Positions 57,673 to 64,000 of a stretch of DNA of 64,000 nt are shown in pieces. This DNA comes from Vibrio sinaloensis DSM 21326 (GTDB taxonomy: Bacteria > Pseudomonadota > Gammaproteobacteria > Enterobacterales > Vibrionaceae): assembly GCF_000189275.1 (NCBI RefSeq), contig NZ_AEVT01000016.1:47659-111658 (forward strand). Reading direction: 5' to 3'. A program made the translations under genes and the position numbers. Within the stretch, counting starts at the first letter, position 1. Each line of letters begins with the position of its first letter. Under the pieces are notes generated by a model that did no database searches, was not told where the DNA came from, and saw nothing but the letters and a program-made list of their open reading frames with translations.

Positions 57673-58716
57673 ATGGACGAGAACAAACAGAAAGCGCTCG
57701 CCGCTGCGCTAGGTCAGATTGAAAAGCAATTCGGTAAAGGTTCAATCATGCGCCTTGGTGATAACCGCGCAATGGACGTAGAAACAATCTCTACTGGCTC
57801 ACTTTCTCTTGATATCGCTCTCGGTGCTGGTGGCCTCCCAATGGGTCGTATCGTAGAAATCTATGGTCCAGAATCATCAGGTAAAACAACGCTAACTCTT
57901 GAGTGTATTGCAGCAGCTCAAAAGCAAGGTAAAACTTGTGCCTTTATCGATGCTGAGCACGCACTTGATCCTGTGTATGCAAAGAAACTAGGCGTAGATA
58001 TCGACGCACTACTTGTTTCTCAGCCTGATACGGGTGAGCAAGCTCTTGAGATTTGTGATGCATTGGCTCGTTCAGGTGCCATTGACGTTATGGTTGTCGA
58101 CTCGGTAGCTGCATTGACGCCAAAAGCTGAAATTGAAGGTGAAATGGGCGATAGCCACATGGGTCTTCAAGCTCGTATGCTTTCTCAAGCTATGCGTAAG
58201 CTTACTGGTAACTTAAAGCAGTCTAACTGTATGTGTATCTTCATCAACCAAATCCGTATGAAGATTGGTGTAATGTTTGGTAACCCAGAAACAACAACAG
58301 GTGGTAATGCACTTAAGTTCTACGCTTCTGTTCGTCTTGATATTCGCCGTACAGGCTCTATCAAAGAAGGAGACGAAGTGGTGGGTAACGAAACTCGCAT
58401 CAAAGTAGTCAAGAACAAAATTGCGGCACCATTTAAGCAAGCTGAAACGCAGATTCTTTACGGCGCAGGCTTTAACCGCGAAGGTGAGCTAATCGACCTA
58501 GGCGTGAAGCATAAGCTTGTTGAAAAAGCCGGTGCTTGGTACAGCTACAACGGCGACAAAATTGGTCAAGGTAAAGCGAATGCTGGCAAGTTCTTACGTG
58601 AGAACCCGCAAGCGGCACAAGCGATCGATGCGAAATTACGTGAAATGCTACTTTCACCCGCTGAAGTTCAGCCAGACGATGCTGAGTTAGGTGAAATGCC
58701 AGAACAAGAGTTATAA
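57673..58716 (+). CDS. recA: recombinase RecA
   Basis: This 347-aa protein performs strand exchange and triggers LexA self-cleavage. The start at 57673 ([20 protein letters not shown]) follows GGAGAAAG; an in-frame start 90 bp upstream lies in the leader. Walker A is GPESSGKT at residues 65-72. The acidic C-terminal tail ([13 protein letters not shown]) is typical. It is followed by recX after a terminator-like hairpin. Confidence 0.99.
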   Translation: MDENKQKALAAALGQIEKQFGKGSIMRLGDNRAMDVETISTGSLSLDIALGAGGLPMGRIVEIYGPESSGKTTLTLECIAAAQKQGKTCAFIDAEHALDPVYAKKLGVDIDALLVSQPDTGEQALEICDALARSGAIDVMVVDSVAALTPKAEIEGEMGDSHMGLQARMLSQAMRKLTGNLKQSNCMCIFINQIRMKIGVMFGNPETTTGGNALKFYASVRLDIRRTGSIKEGDEVVGNETRIKVVKNKIAAPFKQAETQILYGAGFNREGELIDLGVKHKLVEKAGAWYSYNGDKIGQGKANAGKFLRENPQAAQAIDAKLREMLLSPAEVQPDDAELGEMPEQEL

Positions 58717-58739
58717 ACTCGCTCACTGCTGATTCTCTA

Positions 58740-58762
58740 AGCCCTGCTTATGCGGGGCTTTG
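58740..58762 (+). terminator. hairpin between recA and recX
   Basis: AGCCCTGC (58740-58747), TTAT loop, GCGGGGCT (58752-58759) with one G-U pair, then TTTGTTGT. In E. coli a similar hairpin lets only a small share of recA transcripts continue into recX. Confidence 0.75.
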
Positions 58763-58793
58763 TTGTATTTAGAATTTGAAAAATTAGTTGCCT

Positions 58794-59258
58794 ATGTTTC
58801 AAAGAAAACCGCCCACTTTGTCGAGTAAAGAAGCGGCCATCCAGTTGCTGAGTCGTCGCGACCATGGCGAGTACGAGCTTTATCAGAAATTAAGTTCAAA
58901 AGGCTATGACGACGACGCTATCCAAGAAGCGGTTAATTTCTGCTTAGATCATCATTACCTCGATGACCTTCGTTTTGCAAAAAGCCAAATCAGACAGCAT
59001 GTGTATAAAGGTCATGGTGAAAGGCGAATTCGCCAAGAGCTTAAGCAGAAACGAGTCACGGAATCTGTGATTGAAAAGGCGTTCGAAGAAGAGCCTCAAG
59101 ACTGGTTTGAGTTAGCGAAACATGCCGCGGAGAAGAAATTTAAAGGAATTGAAGCTAAAGACCAAAAAGAGTACGCCAAACAGGTACGTTTTCTCCAATA
59201 TCGAGGCTACAGCTTTGAGCAAATCAACTACGCTCTAAGCTCTGAAAACGAGGAGTAG
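58794..59258 (+). CDS. recX: RecA regulatory protein RecX
   Basis: This 154-aa helical protein limits RecA filament growth. It shows three-helix repeats: [39 protein letters not shown], and [19 protein letters not shown]. The ATG at 58794 is preferred to the TTG at 58788. The ribosome-binding site is weak, which with the hairpin after recA suggests low expression, in keeping with the inhibitor role. Confidence 0.95.
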   Translation: MFQRKPPTLSSKEAAIQLLSRRDHGEYELYQKLSSKGYDDDAIQEAVNFCLDHHYLDDLRFAKSQIRQHVYKGHGERRIRQELKQKRVTESVIEKAFEEEPQDWFELAKHAAEKKFKGIEAKDQKEYAKQVRFLQYRGYSFEQINYALSSENEE

Positions 59259-59399
59259 AGGTAAATAACTCCGCGATTATAGGATTTGCCTCGATTTAAC
59301 ATATCAATGAGCTCTTTTCTGCGAGAAAACTAGTCGTAGCGCTAACCATGATCTACAATAGCGCAAAATTCTAACTCGACTATTTTCAGGAAGAGCTGC

Positions 59400-61982
59400 A
59401 TGTACATGAGCACTGATGAGGTTCGTAACGCGTTCCTCAAGTTCTTTGAAAGCAAAGGACACCAAATCGTAGACAGTTCATCGTTGGTTCCACATAACGA
59501 TCCAACCCTGCTATTTACTAACGCAGGTATGAACCAATTTAAAGATTGCTTTTTAGGCGCAGAGAAGCGTGCCTACACTCGAGCAACTACGGCTCAGCGT
59601 TGTGTACGTGCGGGTGGTAAACATAACGATCTTGAGAACGTTGGCTTCACAGCTCGTCACCATACTTTCTTTGAAATGCTAGGCAACTTCAGCTTTGGTG
59701 ATTACTTCAAAGAAGACGCGATTGCTTTTGCTTGGGAGTTTCTAACAGAAACGCTGCAGCTACCGAAAGACCGTCTATTAGTTACTGTTTATGAAACCGA
59801 TGATGAAGCTTTTGATATCTGGAACAAAAAAGTAGGTGTTCCTGCTGATCGTATCGTTCGAATCGGCGATAAAGAAGGCGGTAAGCAGTTCGAATCAGAT
59901 AACTTCTGGACGATGGGTGATACAGGTCCATGTGGTCCATGTACTGAAATTTTCTACGATCACGGTGAGCACATTTGGGGTGGACGTCCTGGTACTCCTG
60001 AAGAAGACGGCGACCGCTTCATCGAGATCTGGAACAACGTATTCATGCAATTTAACCGTCATGCCGATGGCACGATGGAACCTCTTCCTAAGCCTGCTGT
60101 TGATACCGGTATGGGCATCGAGCGTATCTCTGCAATTATGCAAGGCGTTCACTCAAACTACGAAATAGACGTATTCCAAAAGCTTATCAAAGCGACCGCG
60201 GAAATTGTTGGTCACGAAGACCTTTCAAACCAATCGCTACGCGTTATTGCTGACCACATCCGTTCTTGTTCATTCTTAATCGCCGATGGCGTAATGCCTT
60301 CAAACGAAGGTCGCGGTTACGTACTACGCCGTATTATTCGTCGTGCAGTTCGTCACGGTAACAAGTTAGGCGCGCAAGGCGTATTCTTCCACAAACTTGT
60401 TGGTGTGCTTGCTGAGGTAATGGGCAGCGCGGGCGAAGAGCTTAAGAAGCAACAAGCAGTGGTCGAAAAAGTACTTCGCATCGAAGAAGAAAACTTTGGT
60501 CGTACTCTCGAGCGTGGCATGGTTATCCTTAATGAAGCTCTGGATGCTCTTGAAGGTAAAGAACTTGATGGTGAAACCGTCTTCAAACTTTACGATACGT
60601 ACGGATTCCCTGCTGATTTGACTAACGATGTGGCTCGTGAACGCGAATTCACCATCGACGAAGAAGGTTTCGAGAAAGCGATGGAAGAGCAGCGTCAGCG
60701 CGCTCGTGAAGCAGGTCAATTTGGTACTGATTACAACGCGACGATTAAAACTGAAGAGCAAACCGAGTTTTGTGGCTACACAGGTACGCAAGGCAAGAGC
60801 AACGTGGCTGAAATCTTCGTGGAAGGCGAGGCGGCTGGCTCTCTTTCAGCTGGCGACAAAGCGATCATCATCCTTGGTGAAACGCCATTCTACGCTGAAT
60901 CGGGCGGTCAGTGCGGTGACGCAGGTGTTCTCAAAACCGAATCTGGAGTGTTTAAAGTAGAAGACACTCAAAAACTAGGTAACGCAATTGCACACCACGG
61001 TGTTCTTGCGGAAGGTGTGCTAGCGAAAGGCGACGATGTTGAGGCCGTTGTTGATGCAGAGCGTCGCGCTGCTATTTCTCTAAACCACTCGGCGACGCAC
61101 CTGCTACATGCCGCATTGCGTAAAGTACTGGGTGAGCATGTTACTCAGAAAGGCTCTTTGGTTAAGCCTGAGAACCTACGTTTTGACTTCTCACATCTAG
61201 AAGCCGTTACTCCAGCTGAACTGAAAGAAGTTGAGCGTCTCGTTAACGCACAAGTTCGTCACAACCATGTGATAGAAACTAACGTTATGGACATTGAGTC
61301 TGCTAAGCAGAAGGGCGCAATGGCTCTATTCGGTGAGAAGTACGATGATGAAGTTCGCGTACTGTCTATGGGTGAGTTTTCTACTGAATTGTGTGGTGGT
61401 ATTCACGCCTCTAATACAGGTGACATTGGTCTATTTAAGATCACATCTGAAGGTGGTATCGCTGCTGGTATTCGTCGTATCGAAGCCGTGACTGGAGAAG
61501 CGGCTCTTGACGCGATTGAAGCGCAACAAGCTAAATATGAAGAGAAGCTTGCAGAGTCGGCATCGAAAGCGAAGTCACTTGAAAAAGAAATCCAGAAGCT
61601 GAAAGACAAGATGGCTGCTGCTGAAAGCGCAAACATCATGGGTAAAGCTCAGGAAATCAACGGCGTTAAGGTTCTCGTTGCGGGTATGGAAGGGGCTGAT
61701 AGCAAAAACCTGCGTACCATGGTTGATGATATTAAGAACCAAATGGGCAGCGGCGTTGTCATGCTGGCTAACGTTAATGATGGCAAGATTGGCCTGATTG
61801 CGGGTGTCACTAAAGATCTTATCGGCAAAGTGAAGGCGGGTGACTTAGTTAAGATGGTCGCTGAACAAGTCGGCGGTAAAGGCGGCGGTCGTCCAGATAT
61901 GGCGCAAGCCGGTGGTAGTGATGTTGATGCGCTTCCAGCCGCGATTCAATCTGTTCAGCCGTGGCTAGAAGAACGTCTATAA
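59400..61982 (+). CDS. alaS: alanyl-tRNA synthetase
   Basis: This 860-aa class II enzyme charges tRNA-Ala. The N-terminal active site has the [18 protein letters not shown] and [17 protein letters not shown] motifs; the editing domain has [16 protein letters not shown] and [13 protein letters not shown], which hold the zinc; the C-terminal domain ends in [15 protein letters not shown]. The first ATG (59400) has AGGA 8 nt upstream; a second ATG two codons on is also possible. Confidence 0.98.
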   Translation: MYMSTDEVRNAFLKFFESKGHQIVDSSSLVPHNDPTLLFTNAGMNQFKDCFLGAEKRAYTRATTAQRCVRAGGKHNDLENVGFTARHHTFFEMLGNFSFGDYFKEDAIAFAWEFLTETLQLPKDRLLVTVYETDDEAFDIWNKKVGVPADRIVRIGDKEGGKQFESDNFWTMGDTGPCGPCTEIFYDHGEHIWGGRPGTPEEDGDRFIEIWNNVFMQFNRHADGTMEPLPKPAVDTGMGIERISAIMQGVHSNYEIDVFQKLIKATAEIVGHEDLSNQSLRVIADHIRSCSFLIADGVMPSNEGRGYVLRRIIRRAVRHGNKLGAQGVFFHKLVGVLAEVMGSAGEELKKQQAVVEKVLRIEEENFGRTLERGMVILNEALDALEGKELDGETVFKLYDTYGFPADLTNDVAREREFTIDEEGFEKAMEEQRQRAREAGQFGTDYNATIKTEEQTEFCGYTGTQGKSNVAEIFVEGEAAGSLSAGDKAIIILGETPFYAESGGQCGDAGVLKTESGVFKVEDTQKLGNAIAHHGVLAEGVLAKGDDVEAVVDAERRAAISLNHSATHLLHAALRKVLGEHVTQKGSLVKPENLRFDFSHLEAVTPAELKEVERLVNAQVRHNHVIETNVMDIESAKQKGAMALFGEKYDDEVRVLSMGEFSTELCGGIHASNTGDIGLFKITSEGGIAAGIRRIEAVTGEAALDAIEAQQAKYEEKLAESASKAKSLEKEIQKLKDKMAAAESANIMGKAQEINGVKVLVAGMEGADSKNLRTMVDDIKNQMGSGVVMLANVNDGKIGLIAGVTKDLIGKVKAGDLVKMVAEQVGGKGGGRPDMAQAGGSDVDALPAAIQSVQPWLEERL

Positions 61983-61999
61983 CGGTTAAAACAATATCA

Positions 62000-62027
62000 A
62001 CGCTCAATCAGTTTATTGATTGAGCGT
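62000..62027 (+). terminator. hairpin after alaS
   Basis: ACGCTCAATCA (62000-62010) and TGATTGAGCGT (62017-62027) pair perfectly, followed by AATTTAAC. It is probably the first of two stops after alaS. Confidence 0.7.
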
Positions 62028-62044
62028 AATTTAACTATGCTAAC

Positions 62045-62096
62045 CAAGTGGTTTAATTGACACGCGAAAAGTGGTCAAGTAAACCACTTGTTTTTT
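62045..62096 (+). terminator. terminator with two alternative 5' arms, alaS-lysC
   Basis: The 3' arm TAAACCACTTG (62080-62090), followed by TTTTTTG, can pair with CAAGTGGTTTA (62045-62055, 11 bp, 24-nt loop) or with the nearer AAGTGGT (62069-62075, 7 bp with ACCACTT). Both end at the T run. It could terminate alaS or attenuate lysC. Confidence 0.6.
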
Positions 62097-62174
62097 GTTG
62101 TAACTACTGCAAGCAATGTTCAATCTATTGCGTGTAGTACCAATGAGACTTTGGTCTTGGGAAGGTGAAGACTG

Positions 62175-63362
62175 GTGAAAAAGCCCCTTATCGTGCAAAA
62201 GTTTGGTGGAACGTCGGTAGGCTCAATTGAGCGAATCCATACGGTCGCTGAACACATCATAAAGGCGAAAAATGATGGTAATCAAGTTGTTGTAGTTGTA
62301 TCTGCAATGTCAGGTGAAACTAACAGGCTGATGGACTTAGCTACGCAGGTGGACAGCGTTCCTGCTGCTCGAGAACTTGATGTTTTGCTCTCTGCTGGTG
62401 AACAAGTGTCGATGGCACTGCTTGCGATGACTCTGATGAAATTGGGGTACTCGGCACGTTCACTTACCGGAGCACAAGCGAATATTGTGACAGACAATCA
62501 ACACAATGACGCGACGATTAAACACATTGATACTAAAGTGATTGAAGATCTCTTAGCCCAAGATCAGATAGTGATAGTGGCTGGATTCCAAGGTATCAAT
62601 GAAAATGGGGATATTACCACCTTAGGCCGTGGCGGTTCAGATACCAGTGCTGTGACACTCGCTGGGGCACTTAAGGCTGATGAATGTCAGATCTTTACTG
62701 ATGTCGACGGTATCTACACTTGCGATCCTCGAATTGTCGCTTCGGCGCAAAAGCTGGAAGTGATTGATTTTCCTTCGATGGAAGAGATGGCTCGGAAAGG
62801 CGCGAAAGTGCTTCATCTACCCTCAGTGCAGTATGCTTGGCGGCACAATGTACCTTTGCGCGTGCTGTCTACCTTTGATACCAATAAAGGCAGCTTGGTT
62901 AAAGGGGAAGAGTGCCAAAGCCCAGTGTGTGGCGTGGCCATTCAACGAGATATGTGCTTGATCAAGGCTGAAAAAGAGTCCCTGTCAGGTTTGAAGAAAC
63001 AGTGCCAAATGTTAGGCATAACGATTTGGAATGTGATCGAGCATGCAGAATGGATAGGTGTGGTGATAAAACATGATGCTTATGCCAAGCTTGAACTAGT
63101 TTTCAGCGAGAAAATCCGTAATAGTGAATCGGTAAGTCTATTGACGGCTGTCGGTCTTCATGTCGAAGGGTTAGTAGAAAAGTCTTATGCATTGCTAACA
63201 GAACAAGGTATTGCTGTCGAGCATTATGCCGTTAATCCTCAGTCGCTTATGTTGGTCCTGTTACCAGAATGTGTCGACAAAGCGGCTAACATACTGCATG
63301 ATGCATACATAACTTCTGCAGAGGCGATCGATTGTCTGCAAAAACATGCCTTTTTAGGCTAG
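62175..63362 (+). CDS. lysC: aspartate kinase
   Basis: This 395-aa monofunctional enzyme phosphorylates aspartate for lysine, threonine and methionine synthesis. Substrate motifs are KFGGTSVG at the start, TLGRGGSDTSAV and FTDVDGIYTCDPRIV; two C-terminal ACT-like regulatory units follow, but they are diverged (GLKKQCQMLGITIWNVIEH), so the allosteric effector is unclear. The start is GTG with AAGG upstream. It lies between alaS and csrA, typical for vibrios. The symbol is given by function; other aspartate kinases may exist in the genome. Confidence 0.9.
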   Translation: MKKPLIVQKFGGTSVGSIERIHTVAEHIIKAKNDGNQVVVVVSAMSGETNRLMDLATQVDSVPAARELDVLLSAGEQVSMALLAMTLMKLGYSARSLTGAQANIVTDNQHNDATIKHIDTKVIEDLLAQDQIVIVAGFQGINENGDITTLGRGGSDTSAVTLAGALKADECQIFTDVDGIYTCDPRIVASAQKLEVIDFPSMEEMARKGAKVLHLPSVQYAWRHNVPLRVLSTFDTNKGSLVKGEECQSPVCGVAIQRDMCLIKAEKESLSGLKKQCQMLGITIWNVIEHAEWIGVVIKHDAYAKLELVFSEKIRNSESVSLLTAVGLHVEGLVEKSYALLTEQGIAVEHYAVNPQSLMLVLLPECVDKAANILHDAYITSAEAIDCLQKHAFLG

Positions 63363-63380
63363 ATTCGAGTCACAATAGAG

Positions 63381-63410
63381 TTTACGAAAATATAACTTTT
63401 GTTGGATAAT
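63381..63410 (+). promoter_or_regulatory. candidate csrA promoter
   Basis: TTTACG (63381-63386) and GATAAT (63405-63410) are 18 bp apart, 46 bp before the csrA start. Each is a fair sigma-70 match. Confidence 0.4.
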
Positions 63411-63456
63411 AGCCTTGTAGCAAGATAAATCAGAGAGATTACTCAAGGAGCACAGA

Positions 63457-63654
63457 ATGCTAATTTTAACTCGCCGCGTTGGCGAAACTCTAATGATCGG
63501 TGATGAAGTAACAGTAACAGTACTAGGCGTTAAAGGTAACCAAGTACGTATCGGCGTAAATGCTCCGAAAGAAGTGTCTGTTCACCGCGAAGAAATCTAC
63601 ATGCGCATTCAGGCAGAAAAAGGTAATGGTAACGTTGCTTCTGGTAACTACTAA
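63457..63654 (+). CDS. csrA: carbon storage regulator CsrA
   Basis: This 65-aa RNA-binding protein controls translation and stability of many mRNAs, among them those for motility, biofilm and virulence. [20 protein letters not shown] and the VHREEIY motif, which holds the RNA-binding residues, are intact. AAGGAG lies just upstream, itself a GGA motif, so autoregulation is possible. A terminator and a tRNA-Ser gene follow, the same order as in E. coli. Confidence 0.98.
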   Translation: MLILTRRVGETLMIGDEVTVTVLGVKGNQVRIGVNAPKEVSVHREEIYMRIQAEKGNGNVASGNY

Positions 63655-63662
63655 TTACACAG

Positions 63663-63692
63663 AAAGGCTGGCAAATATTGTCAGCCTTTTTT
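63663..63692 (+). terminator. terminator of csrA
   Basis: AAAGGCTGGCAA (63663-63674) and TTGTCAGCCTTT (63678-63689) form a 12-bp stem with one G-U pair, followed by more T. Confidence 0.9.
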
Positions 63693-63796
63693 GTTGTAAA
63701 TAAGGGCATATTTTTAGCAAAAAGAGCGAATTAACACCGCTTTGATTAAATAGCCAACGGTTGGAAAAGTTTTTGCTAATTTTGCCAAGAAAATGT

Positions 63797-63824
63797 TTGA
63801 CATATTTTCGGTAAATCGTAATAT
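63797..63824 (+). promoter_or_regulatory. tRNA-Ser promoter
   Basis: A perfect TTGACA (63797-63802) and TAATAT (63819-63824) are 16 bp apart, followed by a GC-rich discriminator (GTGCCTCCGC), typical of stringently controlled stable RNA promoters. Confidence 0.75.
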
Positions 63825-63839
63825 GTGCCTCCGCAAGAC

Positions 63840-63932
63840 GGTGAGGTGGCCGAGAGGCTGAAGGCGCTCCCCTGCTAAGGGAGTATACGGTTTGTAGCCG
63901 TATCGAGGGTTCGAATCCCTCCCTCACCGCCA
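63840..63932 (+). tRNA. tRNA-Ser (anticodon GCU)
   Basis: This 93-nt gene has the acceptor stem GGTGAGG/CCTCACC, an anticodon stem CTCCC/GGGAG with loop CTGCTAA (anticodon GCT at 63874-63876), the long variable arm typical of tRNA-Ser (TATACGG and CCGTATC), a TTCGAAT T-loop, and an encoded CCA end. It reads AGC and AGU codons. It lies after csrA as serV does in E. coli. Confidence 0.97.
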
Positions 63933-63990
63933 TTCTTGCTTCTTCTTTTGAAGAGCTTTAAAACATCTTTCTTTAGCAAGAAAGTACAGC

Positions 63991-64000
63991 GCGTCCTTAG
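63991..64000 (+). tRNA. possible start of a second tRNA gene (cut by window)
   Basis: The last ten bases, GCGTCCTTAG, look like the acceptor stem and the start of the D-arm of a tRNA, such as tRNA-Arg, which follows tRNA-Ser after csrA in related genomes. Only the first bases are visible. Confidence 0.35.

Noticed and set aside
62091..62174. Lysine riboswitch before lysC
   Set aside because: The gap after the terminator is too short and none of the conserved core segments was recognised.

Overview
The window is a stretch of core chromosome from a Vibrio-type gammaproteobacterium. The assignment rests on an entire MSHA pilus cluster in the Vibrio gene order, on Vibrio-like MreB, RecA, MutS and AlaS proteins, and on neighbourhoods typical of the group (pepA-holC-valS opposite lptFG; recA-recX-alaS-lysC-csrA-tRNA-Ser). 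Coding is dense, no gene looks frameshifted, and there is no rRNA, CRISPR array, insertion sequence or prophage. The species cannot be named from sequence alone.

Layout. 1-12494: MSHA type IV pilus genes mshM (5' end cut by the window) to mshQ. 12647-23322: mreBCD, maf, rng, yhdP, a nitrilase-family gene and tldD, all on +. 23397-24617: arginine deiminase arcA on -. 25182-26517: rraB and an orphan GH2-like jelly-roll protein. 26531-31384: a duplicated DUF2061 membrane protein behind a good Fur box, a universal stress protein, and a TAXI-type TRAP transporter. 31717-33737: divergent argR and mdh, then a 63-aa unknown. 33798-38480: ridA, pyrI, pyrB with a 30-codon leader peptide and attenuator, argF with ARG boxes, and a PIN-PhoH protein. 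38953-46030: rapA, rluA, a D-2-hydroxyacid dehydrogenase, and a DUF898 membrane protein coupled to an M48 metalloprotease. 46058-54283: a periplasmic binding protein, valS, holC, pepA, lptF, lptG. 54343-63654: mutS, pncC, recA, recX, alaS, lysC, csrA. The window ends in tRNA-Ser(GCU) and the likely first bases of a second tRNA.

How the genes work together. The msh genes build a surface pilus for attachment; MshE carries two cyclic-di-GMP-binding motifs, which links the pilus to second-messenger control. MreBCD, YhdP and LptFG serve envelope shape and lipid or LPS traffic. ArgR, argF, arcA and pyrBI sit close together and concern arginine and carbamoyl phosphate use. Regulatory DNA that can be read directly includes a LexA box inside the recA promoter, a pyrBI-type transcription attenuator, ARG boxes at argF, a Fur box at the DUF2061 gene, a CRP-like site between phoH and rapA, and about twenty hairpin terminators or attenuators.

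The most interesting items are the duplicated DUF2061 gene with its Fur box, the DUF898-M48 pair, the orphan GH2-like domain, the structured alaS-lysC leader, and the mutS-lptG junction, where rpoS would be expected next to mutS. No clearly unprecedented multi-gene system was found.
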